Source: Onstottus_A sp049273835 (GTDB lineage: Bacteria > Acidobacteriota > Blastocatellia > UBA7656). From it: a DNA stretch of 7,407 bases. The DNA is taken from assembly GCA_049273835.1 (NCBI GenBank), contig JBASRM010000062.1, positions 1-7,407 on the forward strand, given 5' to 3'. The notes under the pieces were generated by a model. That model saw nothing but the letters and a program-made list of their open reading frames with translations. It was not told the origin of the DNA and made no database searches. This document shows positions 1 through 5,849 of this stretch, one piece after another; position 1 is the first letter of the stretch; the number at the start of each line of letters is the position of its first letter. The position numbers and the translations under genes were made by a program.

Positions 1-42
1 AGACTCCTGTTAATACTTGCGTGGCATTCCGAGCAACCCGAG

Positions 43-75
43 CCAGTTGACTGGGTTCTAAGCACACTCTATTGG
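43..75 (+). promoter_or_regulatory. Candidate promoter with overlapping palindrome upstream of the STAND regulator
   Basis: A TTGACT hexamer (47-52) resembles a -35 box. After a 17-base spacer comes TATTGG (70-75), a poor -10 match. The -35 lies inside a short palindrome, CCAGT-TG-ACTGG (43-54), which could be an operator. The start codon is 56 bases downstream of the putative -10. The weak -10 makes this tentative. The palindrome is short enough to occur by chance. Confidence 0.25.
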
Positions 76-131
76 TATGCATCGCCGGAAAAATGAGCCA
101 TCAGTGATCAAGTTGTGAGAAGATTCAAAGG

Positions 132-2918
132 ATGAGTCAGGTCAGAACTTCGGTTAGCAGCTATCGCTTCGACGGCTTCTTCCTCGACGCAAGCAATCGG
201 CAACTCTCACGCGACGGTGAACCGGTCGCTCTGAACTCGAAGTATTTGGACGTGCTGTTGTTGCTTGTCAGCCGCGCCGGCCAGTTGGTCGAGAAGCAAC
301 GAATCTTTGAAGAAGTATGGGATGGCGTGTTCGTAACGGATGCGGCGCTGACTCAGTGCATCAAGGACATTCGGAAGCAGCTTGGCGATGACGCCTCCAG
401 TCCCCGGTACATCAAGACCGTCCCGAAACACGGGTACATCTTTATTGGGGATCTCGTTGATGCTGACGAATACGCGGCGCCGGGTTCCGAGACCGGCACT
501 CGCGAGGCCATCGCGGGCGACTCCCCTGGACGTAAGCCGGGAACCGCGCGTCCCTACAAGTTTCTGGATTACTACACCGAGCGAGACGCCAGTCTCTTCT
601 TCGGACGAGAAGAAGAAGTCGAGGGAATTTGCTCGCAGATTCTTGCGCACCGGTCTTTCATCTTGCACGGGCGGTCGGGTGTAGGGAAGAGCTCGATATT
701 GCGCGCGGGCTTGATGCCAAGGCTCAAATCGCAAGGCCACCTGGTCTTTGTAGTCCGCAGCTTCACTGACCCGGTTCATCAGATGGTGAGCGCACTTTCC
801 CGTGTCTGCGGAGTCGTAGCGAGCGAGGACGCCGGCCCAAGCCTCGAACATCTGATCCGAAGAATTGAGGATGGGCGTTACGTGATCTTCTTCCTGGATC
901 AGTTTGAAGAATTCTTCTCGCTGCTATCGGAAGACGCAAGGCGGCATTTCCTGAGCGTCGCCCGCGAGCTTGCCGCCGCTGATCTCCCTGTGCGGCTGGT
1001 ATTCGCGTTGCGCGAGGACCTTCTCGCCGAGATGAGCCAGCTAAAATCGGCGATTCCCGAAGTGTTCCATCACGAGTATCGGCTCAAGCGTCTCAATCGC
1101 GATCAGGCGCGACTCGCCATCACCGGCCCGGCGCTTACCGTTGGGTGCAGCTACGAACCAGAGCTCGTGGCCCAGTTGTTATCCGATATCGGCGACGCGG
1201 GTGGAGTCGACCCGCCTCAGTTGCAAATCGTTTGCGACAATCTATACGACTCGAGGGATGAGAACTCCACAATCTCGCTTGTGGCCTACCAGCGCCTCGG
1301 GGGTGCGCCACAGATCCTCGCGGGTTATCTCGAACGTGTCCTGCGACGATTTAACGCCGAAGACCTGAATACAACAAAACGAATTCTCACCGCGCTGATC
1401 TCAGACGCTGGTCAGCGTCTTGTTGTAAAAACGGTCGAGTTGGAGTCTCGCATAGGGAATCCAGGCGGCGGTCTTGCAACGGCCCACCTGATCGAAGACC
1501 TTGTTGCGGCTCGCGTTCTGCGACGCCGTCGTCAGGATGGCGCTTCTTGGATAGAGCTCGCTCACGACTTCTTGACTCCCGAGGTTTCGCGATGGCTCAC
1601 CGCGGATGATATTGCGTTGAAGCGAGCGCGTGGGTTAATTCGCCGCGCAATGGAAAATCATCAGGCGCACGGATTGTTAATCGATGCGGACGCGGTCGAG
1701 CTGGTGTTGCCCTTCGGCGAGCAGCTTGGACTGACCGGTGACGAAGCCGACCTGTTGATGACGAGCGCCTTGTATCGTGGCCGAGCCACCCCGAGCTGGC
1801 TCATTGGTGCAGCTCCTGAGTCCGCGTCTTTGATTGCCACTGCGGCCGAGAATGGAGATTCCCAGGTCCGGCTCTGCGCGGTCCAGGCGGCCGATTTGTT
1901 GCGAACTGGCGCAATGCGAACTTTGCTGCGCAAGCTCGCTCTTTGGGATCGCGACCTCGCGGTGAGGAAGGCCGCGAGCATTGCGCTCGCCGGGTGGATC
2001 GGAACCGCGGTCGAAGAAGCACTATCCGACGGCGACGATGAAGCTCACGCCGGCTCTATTCGTCAGGCGATGAGCCTCGCGATGGTCCGCGATCACGACA
2101 AGAAACTTGTGCGGCTGTCGCACCTTTCGATTCCCGTGAGCCTGTTGGTCGTCGGCGGGCTTATGTGGGTGCGGCTCCGCAGGGACGGCGGCGAGATAGT
2201 GCGAGGCGGGATCGGCGGGATGTTAGGCGGGGCCGCCTCGGGTCTGGCAGGCGGTGTGATACTGGGTACGGGCCTGGCACTGGTGCGCGGAGCGACGCCG
2301 CCTGAAGCGGCGGAACTAATCCTTGTTCTGGTGACGTTGGGCTTTTTCATCGGCGCGATCGGCGGGGTGGGAGTCAGCTTCGGCATGGTATGCCTGGCGC
2401 ACGTAGCGTATCGTCACAGCAAGTGGTGGTCGGTGGTAGGCGGCGCGGCGGGTGGAGCGGTGGTCGGAGGGAGCACCAAGCTGCTTGGGGTCGACACGGT
2501 TAGAGCTTTGTTCGGCCAGAGCCCCACAGGAATTACAGGAGCGTTTGAAGGCGCGGTGATAGGCGCCGGCTTGTCGCTGGGGATGGTTCTGGCTGCCACG
2601 CTGATCCGGAACGCGCGTTCATGGCACAAGATACTCGCCGCCAGCATCGGGGCGATGAGCGCCGGTGTGCTGCTGATCGTGGTAGGCGGCAACCTGTTCA
2701 GCGCCAGCCTCGAGATCGTAGCTCGCCTGTTTGCGAACTCGCAGATCCGAATGGACCCGCTCGCTCCGCTGTTCGGTGAAGTGCATTTTGGTCAAACGAC
2801 CCAGATCGTGATGGGAGCGATCGAGGGGTTGCTGTTTGGCTCCGGAGTGGCCAGTGGGATTGAGCTCGCTTGTAGAACTGATCGCGAGCGCGCTGTCGGT
2901 CAGGGATCCGACCAGTAG
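132..2918 (+). CDS. Membrane-bound winged-helix/STAND NTPase transcriptional regulator
   Basis: Probable one-component regulator of 928 residues that joins DNA binding, NTP-dependent switching and a membrane tail. Residues 11-107 form an OmpR/PhoB/CadC-type winged helix, with the recognition helix near 69-84 and a wing containing KTVPKHGYIF. From about 141 an nSTAND-type P-loop domain begins: Walker A GRSGVGKSS (180-188), Walker B FFLDQFEE with D256, and an LRED motif (293-296) typical of the family. The ELAHDFL motif (475-481) closes the STAND helical/winged region. Residues 565-632 look like two HEAT-type repeats. From about 664 to 912 the protein is hydrophobic and glycine-rich, with about seven membrane segments. 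There is no signal peptide, so the N-terminus should be cytoplasmic, as in CadC. The start is supported only by a weak GAGAAG at 117-122; AAAGG abuts the ATG. The gene stands alone and converges with the HAD gene. Targets and signal are unknown. Domain calls are firm; the role is inferred. Confidence 0.88.
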   Translation: MSQVRTSVSSYRFDGFFLDASNRQLSRDGEPVALNSKYLDVLLLLVSRAGQLVEKQRIFEEVWDGVFVTDAALTQCIKDIRKQLGDDASSPRYIKTVPKHGYIFIGDLVDADEYAAPGSETGTREAIAGDSPGRKPGTARPYKFLDYYTERDASLFFGREEEVEGICSQILAHRSFILHGRSGVGKSSILRAGLMPRLKSQGHLVFVVRSFTDPVHQMVSALSRVCGVVASEDAGPSLEHLIRRIEDGRYVIFFLDQFEEFFSLLSEDARRHFLSVARELAAADLPVRLVFALREDLLAEMSQLKSAIPEVFHHEYRLKRLNRDQARLAITGPALTVGCSYEPELVAQLLSDIGDAGGVDPPQLQIVCDNLYDSRDENSTISLVAYQRLGGAPQILAGYLERVLRRFNAEDLNTTKRILTALISDAGQRLVVKTVELESRIGNPGGGLATAHLIEDLVAARVLRRRRQDGASWIELAHDFLTPEVSRWLTADDIALKRARGLIRRAMENHQAHGLLIDADAVELVLPFGEQLGLTGDEADLLMTSALYRGRATPSWLIGAAPESASLIATAAENGDSQVRLCAVQAADLLRTGAMRTLLRKLALWDRDLAVRKAASIALAGWIGTAVEEALSDGDDEAHAGSIRQAMSLAMVRDHDKKLVRLSHLSIPVSLLVVGGLMWVRLRRDGGEIVRGGIGGMLGGAASGLAGGVILGTGLALVRGATPPEAAELILVLVTLGFFIGAIGGVGVSFGMVCLAHVAYRHSKWWSVVGGAAGGAVVGGSTKLLGVDTVRALFGQSPTGITGAFEGAVIGAGLSLGMVLAATLIRNARSWHKILAASIGAMSAGVLLIVVGGNLFSASLEIVARLFANSQIRMDPLAPLFGEVHFGQTTQIVMGAIEGLLFGSGVASGIELACRTDRERAVGQGSDQ
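2178..2873 (+). repeat. Three diverged copies of a glycine-zipper membrane module within the STAND protein
   Basis: Protein-level repeat in the C-terminal membrane tail. Each unit appears to be a first glycine-rich helix, a polar linker and a second helix with the pattern G-x-x-x-G-x3-G-x-G-x3-G. The second helix occurs at residues 737-751, 803-817 and 895-909 with identical glycine spacing. Copies 2 and 3 share an intramembrane acidic residue (E806, E898); copy 1 has I740 there. Copies 2 and 3 also share an aromatic entry (KWW at 764-766, WHK at 831-833) and a VRALF/VARLF match in the linker (790-794, 863-867). Units run roughly 683-757, 761-826 and 827-914. Copy 3 has the longest linker. 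The alignment was made by eye. Confidence 0.5.
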
Positions 2919-3079
2919 TAGACCCTGAGTGGCGGCATTCGTTTGCCGGAATGGACGATGGAAGTCGATATCTCCGCTTAGTCGAAAAAATCTACCCGAT
3001 ATAGCCGCTAACCTCACGCGGTTCCATCGAATCAACTGCAACGCTGTTATCGCACGATCTATTTTCAAACTGAACCGAG
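2919..3079. other. Convergent intergenic spacer, no gene seen
   Basis: This 161-base gap lies between the stop of the STAND gene and the stop of the HAD gene, which run toward each other. I looked for a bidirectional terminator. I found only weak inverted repeats near 2935-2951 (CGGC...GCCG, four base pairs) and no T-tract next to a strong stem. Confidence 0.5.
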
Positions 3080-3775
3080 TCACCGAATGAGCGCCGGCAG
3101 TTCATTGATTGATCTTACGCGCAGACAGTCTGCTTGAGGGTTTTGATCGAAAGGGTCGTACAGTATCGGCACCAGGCCCGCGCTCCGGGCGCCGACCACG
3201 TCAACCCAGTAGAGATCCCCAAGGTAAAGGGCCTCGTCGGGGGCAACACCCGCGCGCTGGGTGGCTAATCGAAAGATCTCGGGATCTGGCTTTTCCACGC
3301 CGACGTTGAATGAGTCGATGAAGAAGTCAAAGTAGCTCGCGATCCCTGCCTGTTCACACGCGTTCTCGATTCGCCCATCGCTGTTCGAGACTACTGCTAG
3401 ATTGTAGCCTCGGTTCTTCAATTCCTCGAGGGTCCGAGCAGTCCCATCTTCAGCCTTTCGCCACAGCATCTCCGCACGAGCAAGCCGAAAGGTGCAGTCA
3501 ACCGCGTCGCTCAGCTTCTCTCCGGAGACGCCGGTCTGGTGCAGCAAAGCCGTGTAGAACTCTCGCTTAAGCTGTTCGGTGGAGCCGGCGCCTTCCGCGA
3601 CAAGTTCGGCAACTCGGGCCATCGCAAGCGACTGGGCTCGCGGAAAGCCGTCCAACGACAATTCGATGTCGAGTTCATCGCGGAGCAGCTTTCGTATGCA
3701 AGATGAATCCAGATGAACTAGTGTCCCGCCCGCGTCGAAGAAGATCGCTTTGATACCGTGAAGATTGCTTCTCAA
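3080..3775 (-). CDS. HAD-superfamily hydrolase (subfamily IA type)
   Basis: Haloacid-dehalogenase-like protein of 231 residues, the usual length for a cap-type I HAD enzyme; substrate unknown. Motif I is FFDAGGTL with nucleophile D14. Motif II is VVSNSDG (S130), motif III is K162 in VEKPDPEIF, and motif IV is GDLYWVD (D187, D192). The helical cap lies between about 20 and 115. The residue two after the nucleophile, normally the general acid/base Asp in phosphatases, is G16. Haloacid dehalogenases (DxYGT) and phosphonatases (DxAGT) also lack it, so phosphatase activity cannot be assumed. Translation most likely starts at a TTG 15 bases after the stop of the crotonase gene. An in-frame stop (that same TGA) excludes longer starts, motif I follows too closely for shorter ones, and AAAGGGC (3781-3787) is a plausible ribosome site. 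This implies translational coupling to the upstream gene. Confidence 0.85.
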   Translation of the reverse strand: MRSNLHGIKAIFFDAGGTLVHLDSSCIRKLLRDELDIELSLDGFPRAQSLAMARVAELVAEGAGSTEQLKREFYTALLHQTGVSGEKLSDAVDCTFRLARAEMLWRKAEDGTARTLEELKNRGYNLAVVSNSDGRIENACEQAGIASYFDFFIDSFNVGVEKPDPEIFRLATQRAGVAPDEALYLGDLYWVDVVGARSAGLVPILYDPFDQNPQADCLRVRSINELPALIR

Positions 3776-3790
3776 GTCTGCCCTTTGTTC

Positions 3791-4576
3791 TCATCGGCCT
3801 TTCACACGACCGGGGCGTCGTTCGTTGACCGCGCGAACGCCTTCTTTATGGTCTTCGGTCTGAAATAGCCGGCTCTGCTCCGAGTGCTCGTGATCGGTCT
3901 GGGCTTTGATGGCATCGGCGAGATCGCGCCGCAGTGTTGCTCTGGTCGATTGAACGGCGAGAGGCGCACACTCCGCAATCTCCGTCGCGAGTTTCATGGC
4001 TTCCTCGCGCAGGCGATCAGGGGTCGCCAGTACATCGCCAAGACCCCACTCGACGGCTTCTTCGCCAGCGATCCGTCGTCCGGTGTAGAACATCAAGCTT
4101 GCGCGTTGAATGCCAATTATGCGCGGCAGGGTGTATGTCAGCCCAAATCCTGGATGAATGCCCAGCTTTACGAAGTTCGCGGCAAAGCGAGCGTCGGGTG
4201 ACACGACACGAAAGTCGGCCACGATGGCAAGCCCCAGGCCTCCGCCGACCGCCGCGCCTTGAATCGCGGCCACTATCGGCTTCGCACAGCCAAAGAGACG
4301 AACGGCGTTCTGATAGAGGCGGCTTGTTGTAGCCGCGACCTCCTCGCCGGCTACGGCCCGGGTCGCATTAAAATTGGCGCCGGCACAGAAAGACCTGCCT
4401 TCTGATGCTAGCACGAGAGCTCGGCAATCGTGGTCGGTATCCATCGCCTCGAATGCGTCGGCGAGATCCTGGATGAGTTGAGCGTCGAAATAATTATGAG
4501 GTGGGCGGTGAATCTCGACCAGCGCGATGTGATCTTCCAAGTGAACGGATACATCGCCGTGGTGAAGGTCTGCCAT
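3791..4576 (-). CDS. Crotonase-fold (enoyl-CoA hydratase/isomerase family) protein lacking canonical catalytic glutamates
   Basis: 261 residues, full length for the crotonase superfamily, whose members act on acyl-CoA thioesters in the cytoplasm. The oxyanion-hole regions are recognisable: SFCAGANF (62-69) and GAAVGGGLGLA (107-117). An HPGFG turn (141-145) and the C-terminal helical trimerisation region follow. Aligning to rat mitochondrial enoyl-CoA hydratase by eye, Glu144 corresponds to G115 and Glu164 to F135, so neither catalytic glutamate is present. Simple hydratase activity is therefore doubtful. Isomerase, hydrolase, decarboxylase or another crotonase chemistry is possible, and the substrate cannot be named. 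The ATG start is preceded by GAAAGGA with about a 5-base spacer, a good ribosome site. It is the middle gene of a minus-strand run: 52 bases downstream of the YkgJ-type gene and 15 bases before the HAD gene. Confidence 0.85.
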   Translation of the reverse strand: MADLHHGDVSVHLEDHIALVEIHRPPHNYFDAQLIQDLADAFEAMDTDHDCRALVLASEGRSFCAGANFNATRAVAGEEVAATTSRLYQNAVRLFGCAKPIVAAIQGAAVGGGLGLAIVADFRVVSPDARFAANFVKLGIHPGFGLTYTLPRIIGIQRASLMFYTGRRIAGEEAVEWGLGDVLATPDRLREEAMKLATEIAECAPLAVQSTRATLRRDLADAIKAQTDHEHSEQSRLFQTEDHKEGVRAVNERRPGRVKGR

Positions 4577-4628
4577 GTGGTTCCTTTCGCCAACGTGCCC
4601 GCTCGCCGTTCGAGTATTCCTTACCAGT

Positions 4629-5036
4629 CTATCGAGACGGCGGTTCTAGTTGAACGAGAGCACTCTTCGGAATCGGTAGTCCGCCCTCTTCCAGTCGCCA
4701 CAGACAATCCGCAACACCTTGAGGTCCTGAAATTCGACCGTCATAGTCGCGGCACATCTGAGGGCGAGTCTCGTAGACGCCGCAAACATAGTTAGTCGCG
4801 CCGCTCGGAGTCTTTATCTCCTGGAGCGCGTCGCAACGTTTTGGAATTGTGAAGTAGTATTCGGTGCGACCTTTCTCTTTCACGTAATCGATTTTCAACC
4901 CGTGAAGCTCCATCCAATGAATTTCATCGCGGGCGTCGTCATCGACCTCGCCGCCAGAGAAGGTCATGGACATACAGCACTTGCCGCAGATCAGACACAG
5001 CTCGGACTTTCGCTTGGCGGATAGTCTCTTTTTCAT
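4629..5036 (-). CDS. YkgJ-family cysteine-cluster (CxxCxxCC) protein
   Basis: A 135-residue protein of the UPF0153/YkgJ zinc- or iron-binding family, whose biochemical role is not established. The hallmark CLICGKCC lies at residues 14-21. Further cysteines are C68, C85, C95 and C111, with the family motif RPQMCRDYD at 91-99. Eight cysteines are enough for metal binding. The reading frame stays open to an ATG at 5162, but I place the start at 5036. The N-terminus there (MKKRLSAKRK) directly precedes the motif and an AGAGGT ribosome site lies about 7 bases upstream. The extra 42 residues of the longer form look non-coding and overlap a membrane-protein remnant in another frame. It is probably the first intact gene of the minus-strand run with the crotonase and HAD genes. 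Confidence 0.82.
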   Translation of the reverse strand: MKKRLSAKRKSELCLICGKCCMSMTFSGGEVDDDARDEIHWMELHGLKIDYVKEKGRTEYYFTIPKRCDALQEIKTPSGATNYVCGVYETRPQMCRDYDGRISGPQGVADCLWRLEEGGLPIPKSALVQLEPPSR

Positions 5037-5091
5037 TCCGTCTACCTCTTTGAAGGAGCTATCAAAACAAGGCGAGTATAACCGATTCGGC

Positions 5092-5254
5092 TCAGCGCAT
5101 GAACTTGCGTCGAATAGCGAGCCCGAGCAGCGCGGCCTGCAAGGGGCCGAGGATCGTTTCAAGCAGGACGAGCGTTTGGGCCGTGCCGGTGATCGGTTTC
5201 CGCTTCGATGGGTTCTTTCGCGGGTGGCAACGGCGGAGACGTCTCTTCAACCAT
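5092..5254 (-). pseudogene. Broken membrane-protein gene, possibly a potassium-channel remnant
   Basis: Two pieces in different frames. The first is an ORF of 31 codons (5254-5159) with a strong GAGAGGA ribosome site (5260-5266) five bases from its ATG. It begins MVEETSPPLPPAKEPIEAE, a believable soluble N-terminus, then runs into a stop. The second, from about 5199 to the TGA at 5092-5094, is shifted by one base. It reads ITGTAQTLVLLETILG, continues through a hydrophobic stretch and ends in AIRRKFMR. A polar PITGTA followed by a helix with LLE and a basic end resembles the final inner helix of two-transmembrane ion-channel proteins, from memory only. The pore and first helix are missing. I read this as an internal deletion plus frame loss, leaving both ends of a gene once upstream of the YkgJ-type gene. 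A small frameshifted membrane protein or chance are alternatives. Confidence 0.35.
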
Positions 5255-5259
5255 AATTG

Positions 5260-5320
5260 TCCTCTCGGGTGGAATACTACTTTCGCGCGAAGTGTAAATG
5301 AACAGCGTGCAGTAGGCCAA
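5260..5320 (-). promoter_or_regulatory. Candidate promoter and ribosome site for the minus-strand genes
   Basis: On the minus strand TTGGCC (5315-5320) and TACACT (5291-5296) each match four of six sigma-70 consensus bases and are separated by 18. A GAGAGGA Shine-Dalgarno (5260-5266) follows, five bases from the ATG at 5254. If real, this promoter would drive the broken small gene and perhaps the YkgJ-type, crotonase and HAD genes. Consensus matches of this quality are common by chance. Confidence 0.25.
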
Positions 5321-5376
5321 GATGATTAGTTTCGAAGGCGGTGTTCAAAACCACCGGGCCGGTTGTGCTAGCTTTA

Positions 5377-5393
5377 CCGGGTAATAAACCCGG
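5377..5393. repeat. Short GC-rich hairpin before the toxin-like remnant
   Basis: CCGGGT-AATAA-ACCCGG forms a perfect six-base-pair stem with a five-base loop. It ends three bases before the GTG that may start the toxin-like ORF. No T-tract follows on the plus strand, so it is not a convincing terminator. It could be an operator for an autoregulated toxin-antitoxin pair or a 5' leader structure. Confidence 0.3.
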
Positions 5394-5396
5394 GTC

Positions 5397-5564
5397 GTGG
5401 CTAAGCGGATTGGCGAAAAAGACGTGCTCGTGAGGATCAAGCGCGCTGTTCTCGCTGGTCAATATGCGTTTAGCGGTCTGCTCATTTACACAAAAGGCAA
5501 GCTCGTTAAAGAAGCTGGCCGAGAAAGCTACTATTTTCTGGTATCATCGAAGAGGGCGATCTAG
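5397..5564 (+). pseudogene. Internally deleted MqsR-like toxin ORF upstream of the YgiT-type gene
   Basis: A 55-codon ORF from a possible GTG to TAG. Near its start the protein reads DVLVRIKRAVLAGQYAFS, followed directly by GLLIYTKGKLVKEAG and YYFLVSSKRAI. From memory, proteins of about 100 residues with a similar beginning (basic helix, AVLAG.Y.F) and a similar end (IYTKGKLV...YYFLISSKRA) are encoded just upstream of YgiT-type zinc-finger genes. There, about 40-45 residues separate the two blocks. Here the blocks are joined in frame, which suggests an internal deletion removing the core. The stop lies two bases before the ATG of the zinc-finger gene, and that gene's AGAGGG ribosome site (5551-5556) is inside this ORF, a typical coupled toxin-antitoxin layout. 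The start is uncertain because no good ribosome site precedes 5397 or the alternative GTG at 5424. It may instead be a naturally short protein. Confidence 0.45.
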
Positions 5565-5566
5565 CG

Positions 5567-5812
5567 ATGGCCAAACTTAACATTACTACTTGTCCGTCTT
5601 GTGGCAGCAAGAGGATCAAGAGGGTGCGGCAAGACTCGACCAGGAAATTTAAGGGCGAGGAATACACGGTTCCCAACTTGGGGTATTACCAATGCCCAGA
5701 CTGCGGGGAGAAAATCTACGACCGCGAGGCAATGCGACAGATAGAATCGCATTCACCGGCCTTCGTGCGCGTAACCCCCAAGCGTAAGTCCGCTCGAACC
5801 TCCCGATCCTAA
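5567..5812 (+). CDS. YgiT-type zinc-finger protein (MqsA N-terminal-like, solo)
   Basis: An 81-residue protein with two CxxC knuckles, CPSC (9-12) and CPDC (43-46). They flank a central strand region with VPNLGYYQ just before the second knuckle, the layout of the zinc-binding N-terminal domain of MqsA/YgiT antitoxins. Four cysteines should bind one zinc. A short helix (AMRQIE, 55-60) and a basic tail (PKRKSARTSRS) follow. The DNA-binding HTH of full MqsA is absent, so self-regulation by this protein alone is unlikely unless the basic tail contributes. It starts two bases after the damaged toxin-like ORF and uses an AGAGGG ribosome site about 10 bases upstream. Translation ends in tandem stops, TAATAA (5810-5815). 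The likely role is the antitoxin partner of the upstream gene, now possibly without a functional toxin. The domain is clear; the antitoxin role is inferred. Confidence 0.78.
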   Translation: MAKLNITTCPSCGSKRIKRVRQDSTRKFKGEEYTVPNLGYYQCPDCGEKIYDREAMRQIESHSPAFVRVTPKRKSARTSRS

Positions 5813-5849
5813 TAATACTGCGGGCCTAGCGACTGACGATTGGTGGCTG

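Noticed and set aside
207..851. 214-codon minus-strand ORF
   Set aside because: It lies entirely antisense to the winged-helix and P-loop coding region of the STAND gene, whose plus-strand motifs are unmistakable. Its translation has no recognisable domain.
2200..2480. GGCGG-rich stretch resembling a DNA-level tandem repeat
   Set aside because: It is explained by codons for glycine- and alanine-rich membrane helices. The units differ at the DNA level, so only the protein-level repeat is supported.
132..2918. Anti-phage STAND (Avs-like) defence gene
   Set aside because: The fused N-terminal domain is a transcription-factor winged helix rather than a nuclease or other toxic effector, and no defence genes are adjacent. 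A regulatory role fits better.
2619..3083. 154-codon minus-strand ORF spanning the end of the STAND gene and the spacer
   Set aside because: It is antisense to conserved-pattern membrane repeats and has no domain. Length in GC-rich DNA is not evidence of coding.
3884..4332. Two overlapping plus-strand ORFs over the crotonase gene
   Set aside because: Both are shadows of the minus-strand crotonase, which carries both oxyanion-hole motifs and a good ribosome site.
5037..5162. N-terminal extension of the YkgJ-type protein to an ATG at 5162
   Set aside because: The extra 42 residues do not resemble the family and overlap the membrane-protein remnant in another frame. The ATG at 5036 has a proper ribosome site.
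5813..5849. Possible bidirectional terminator between the YgiT-type and PPDK genes
   Set aside because: I found no stem of useful length and no T-tract in this 37-base gap.
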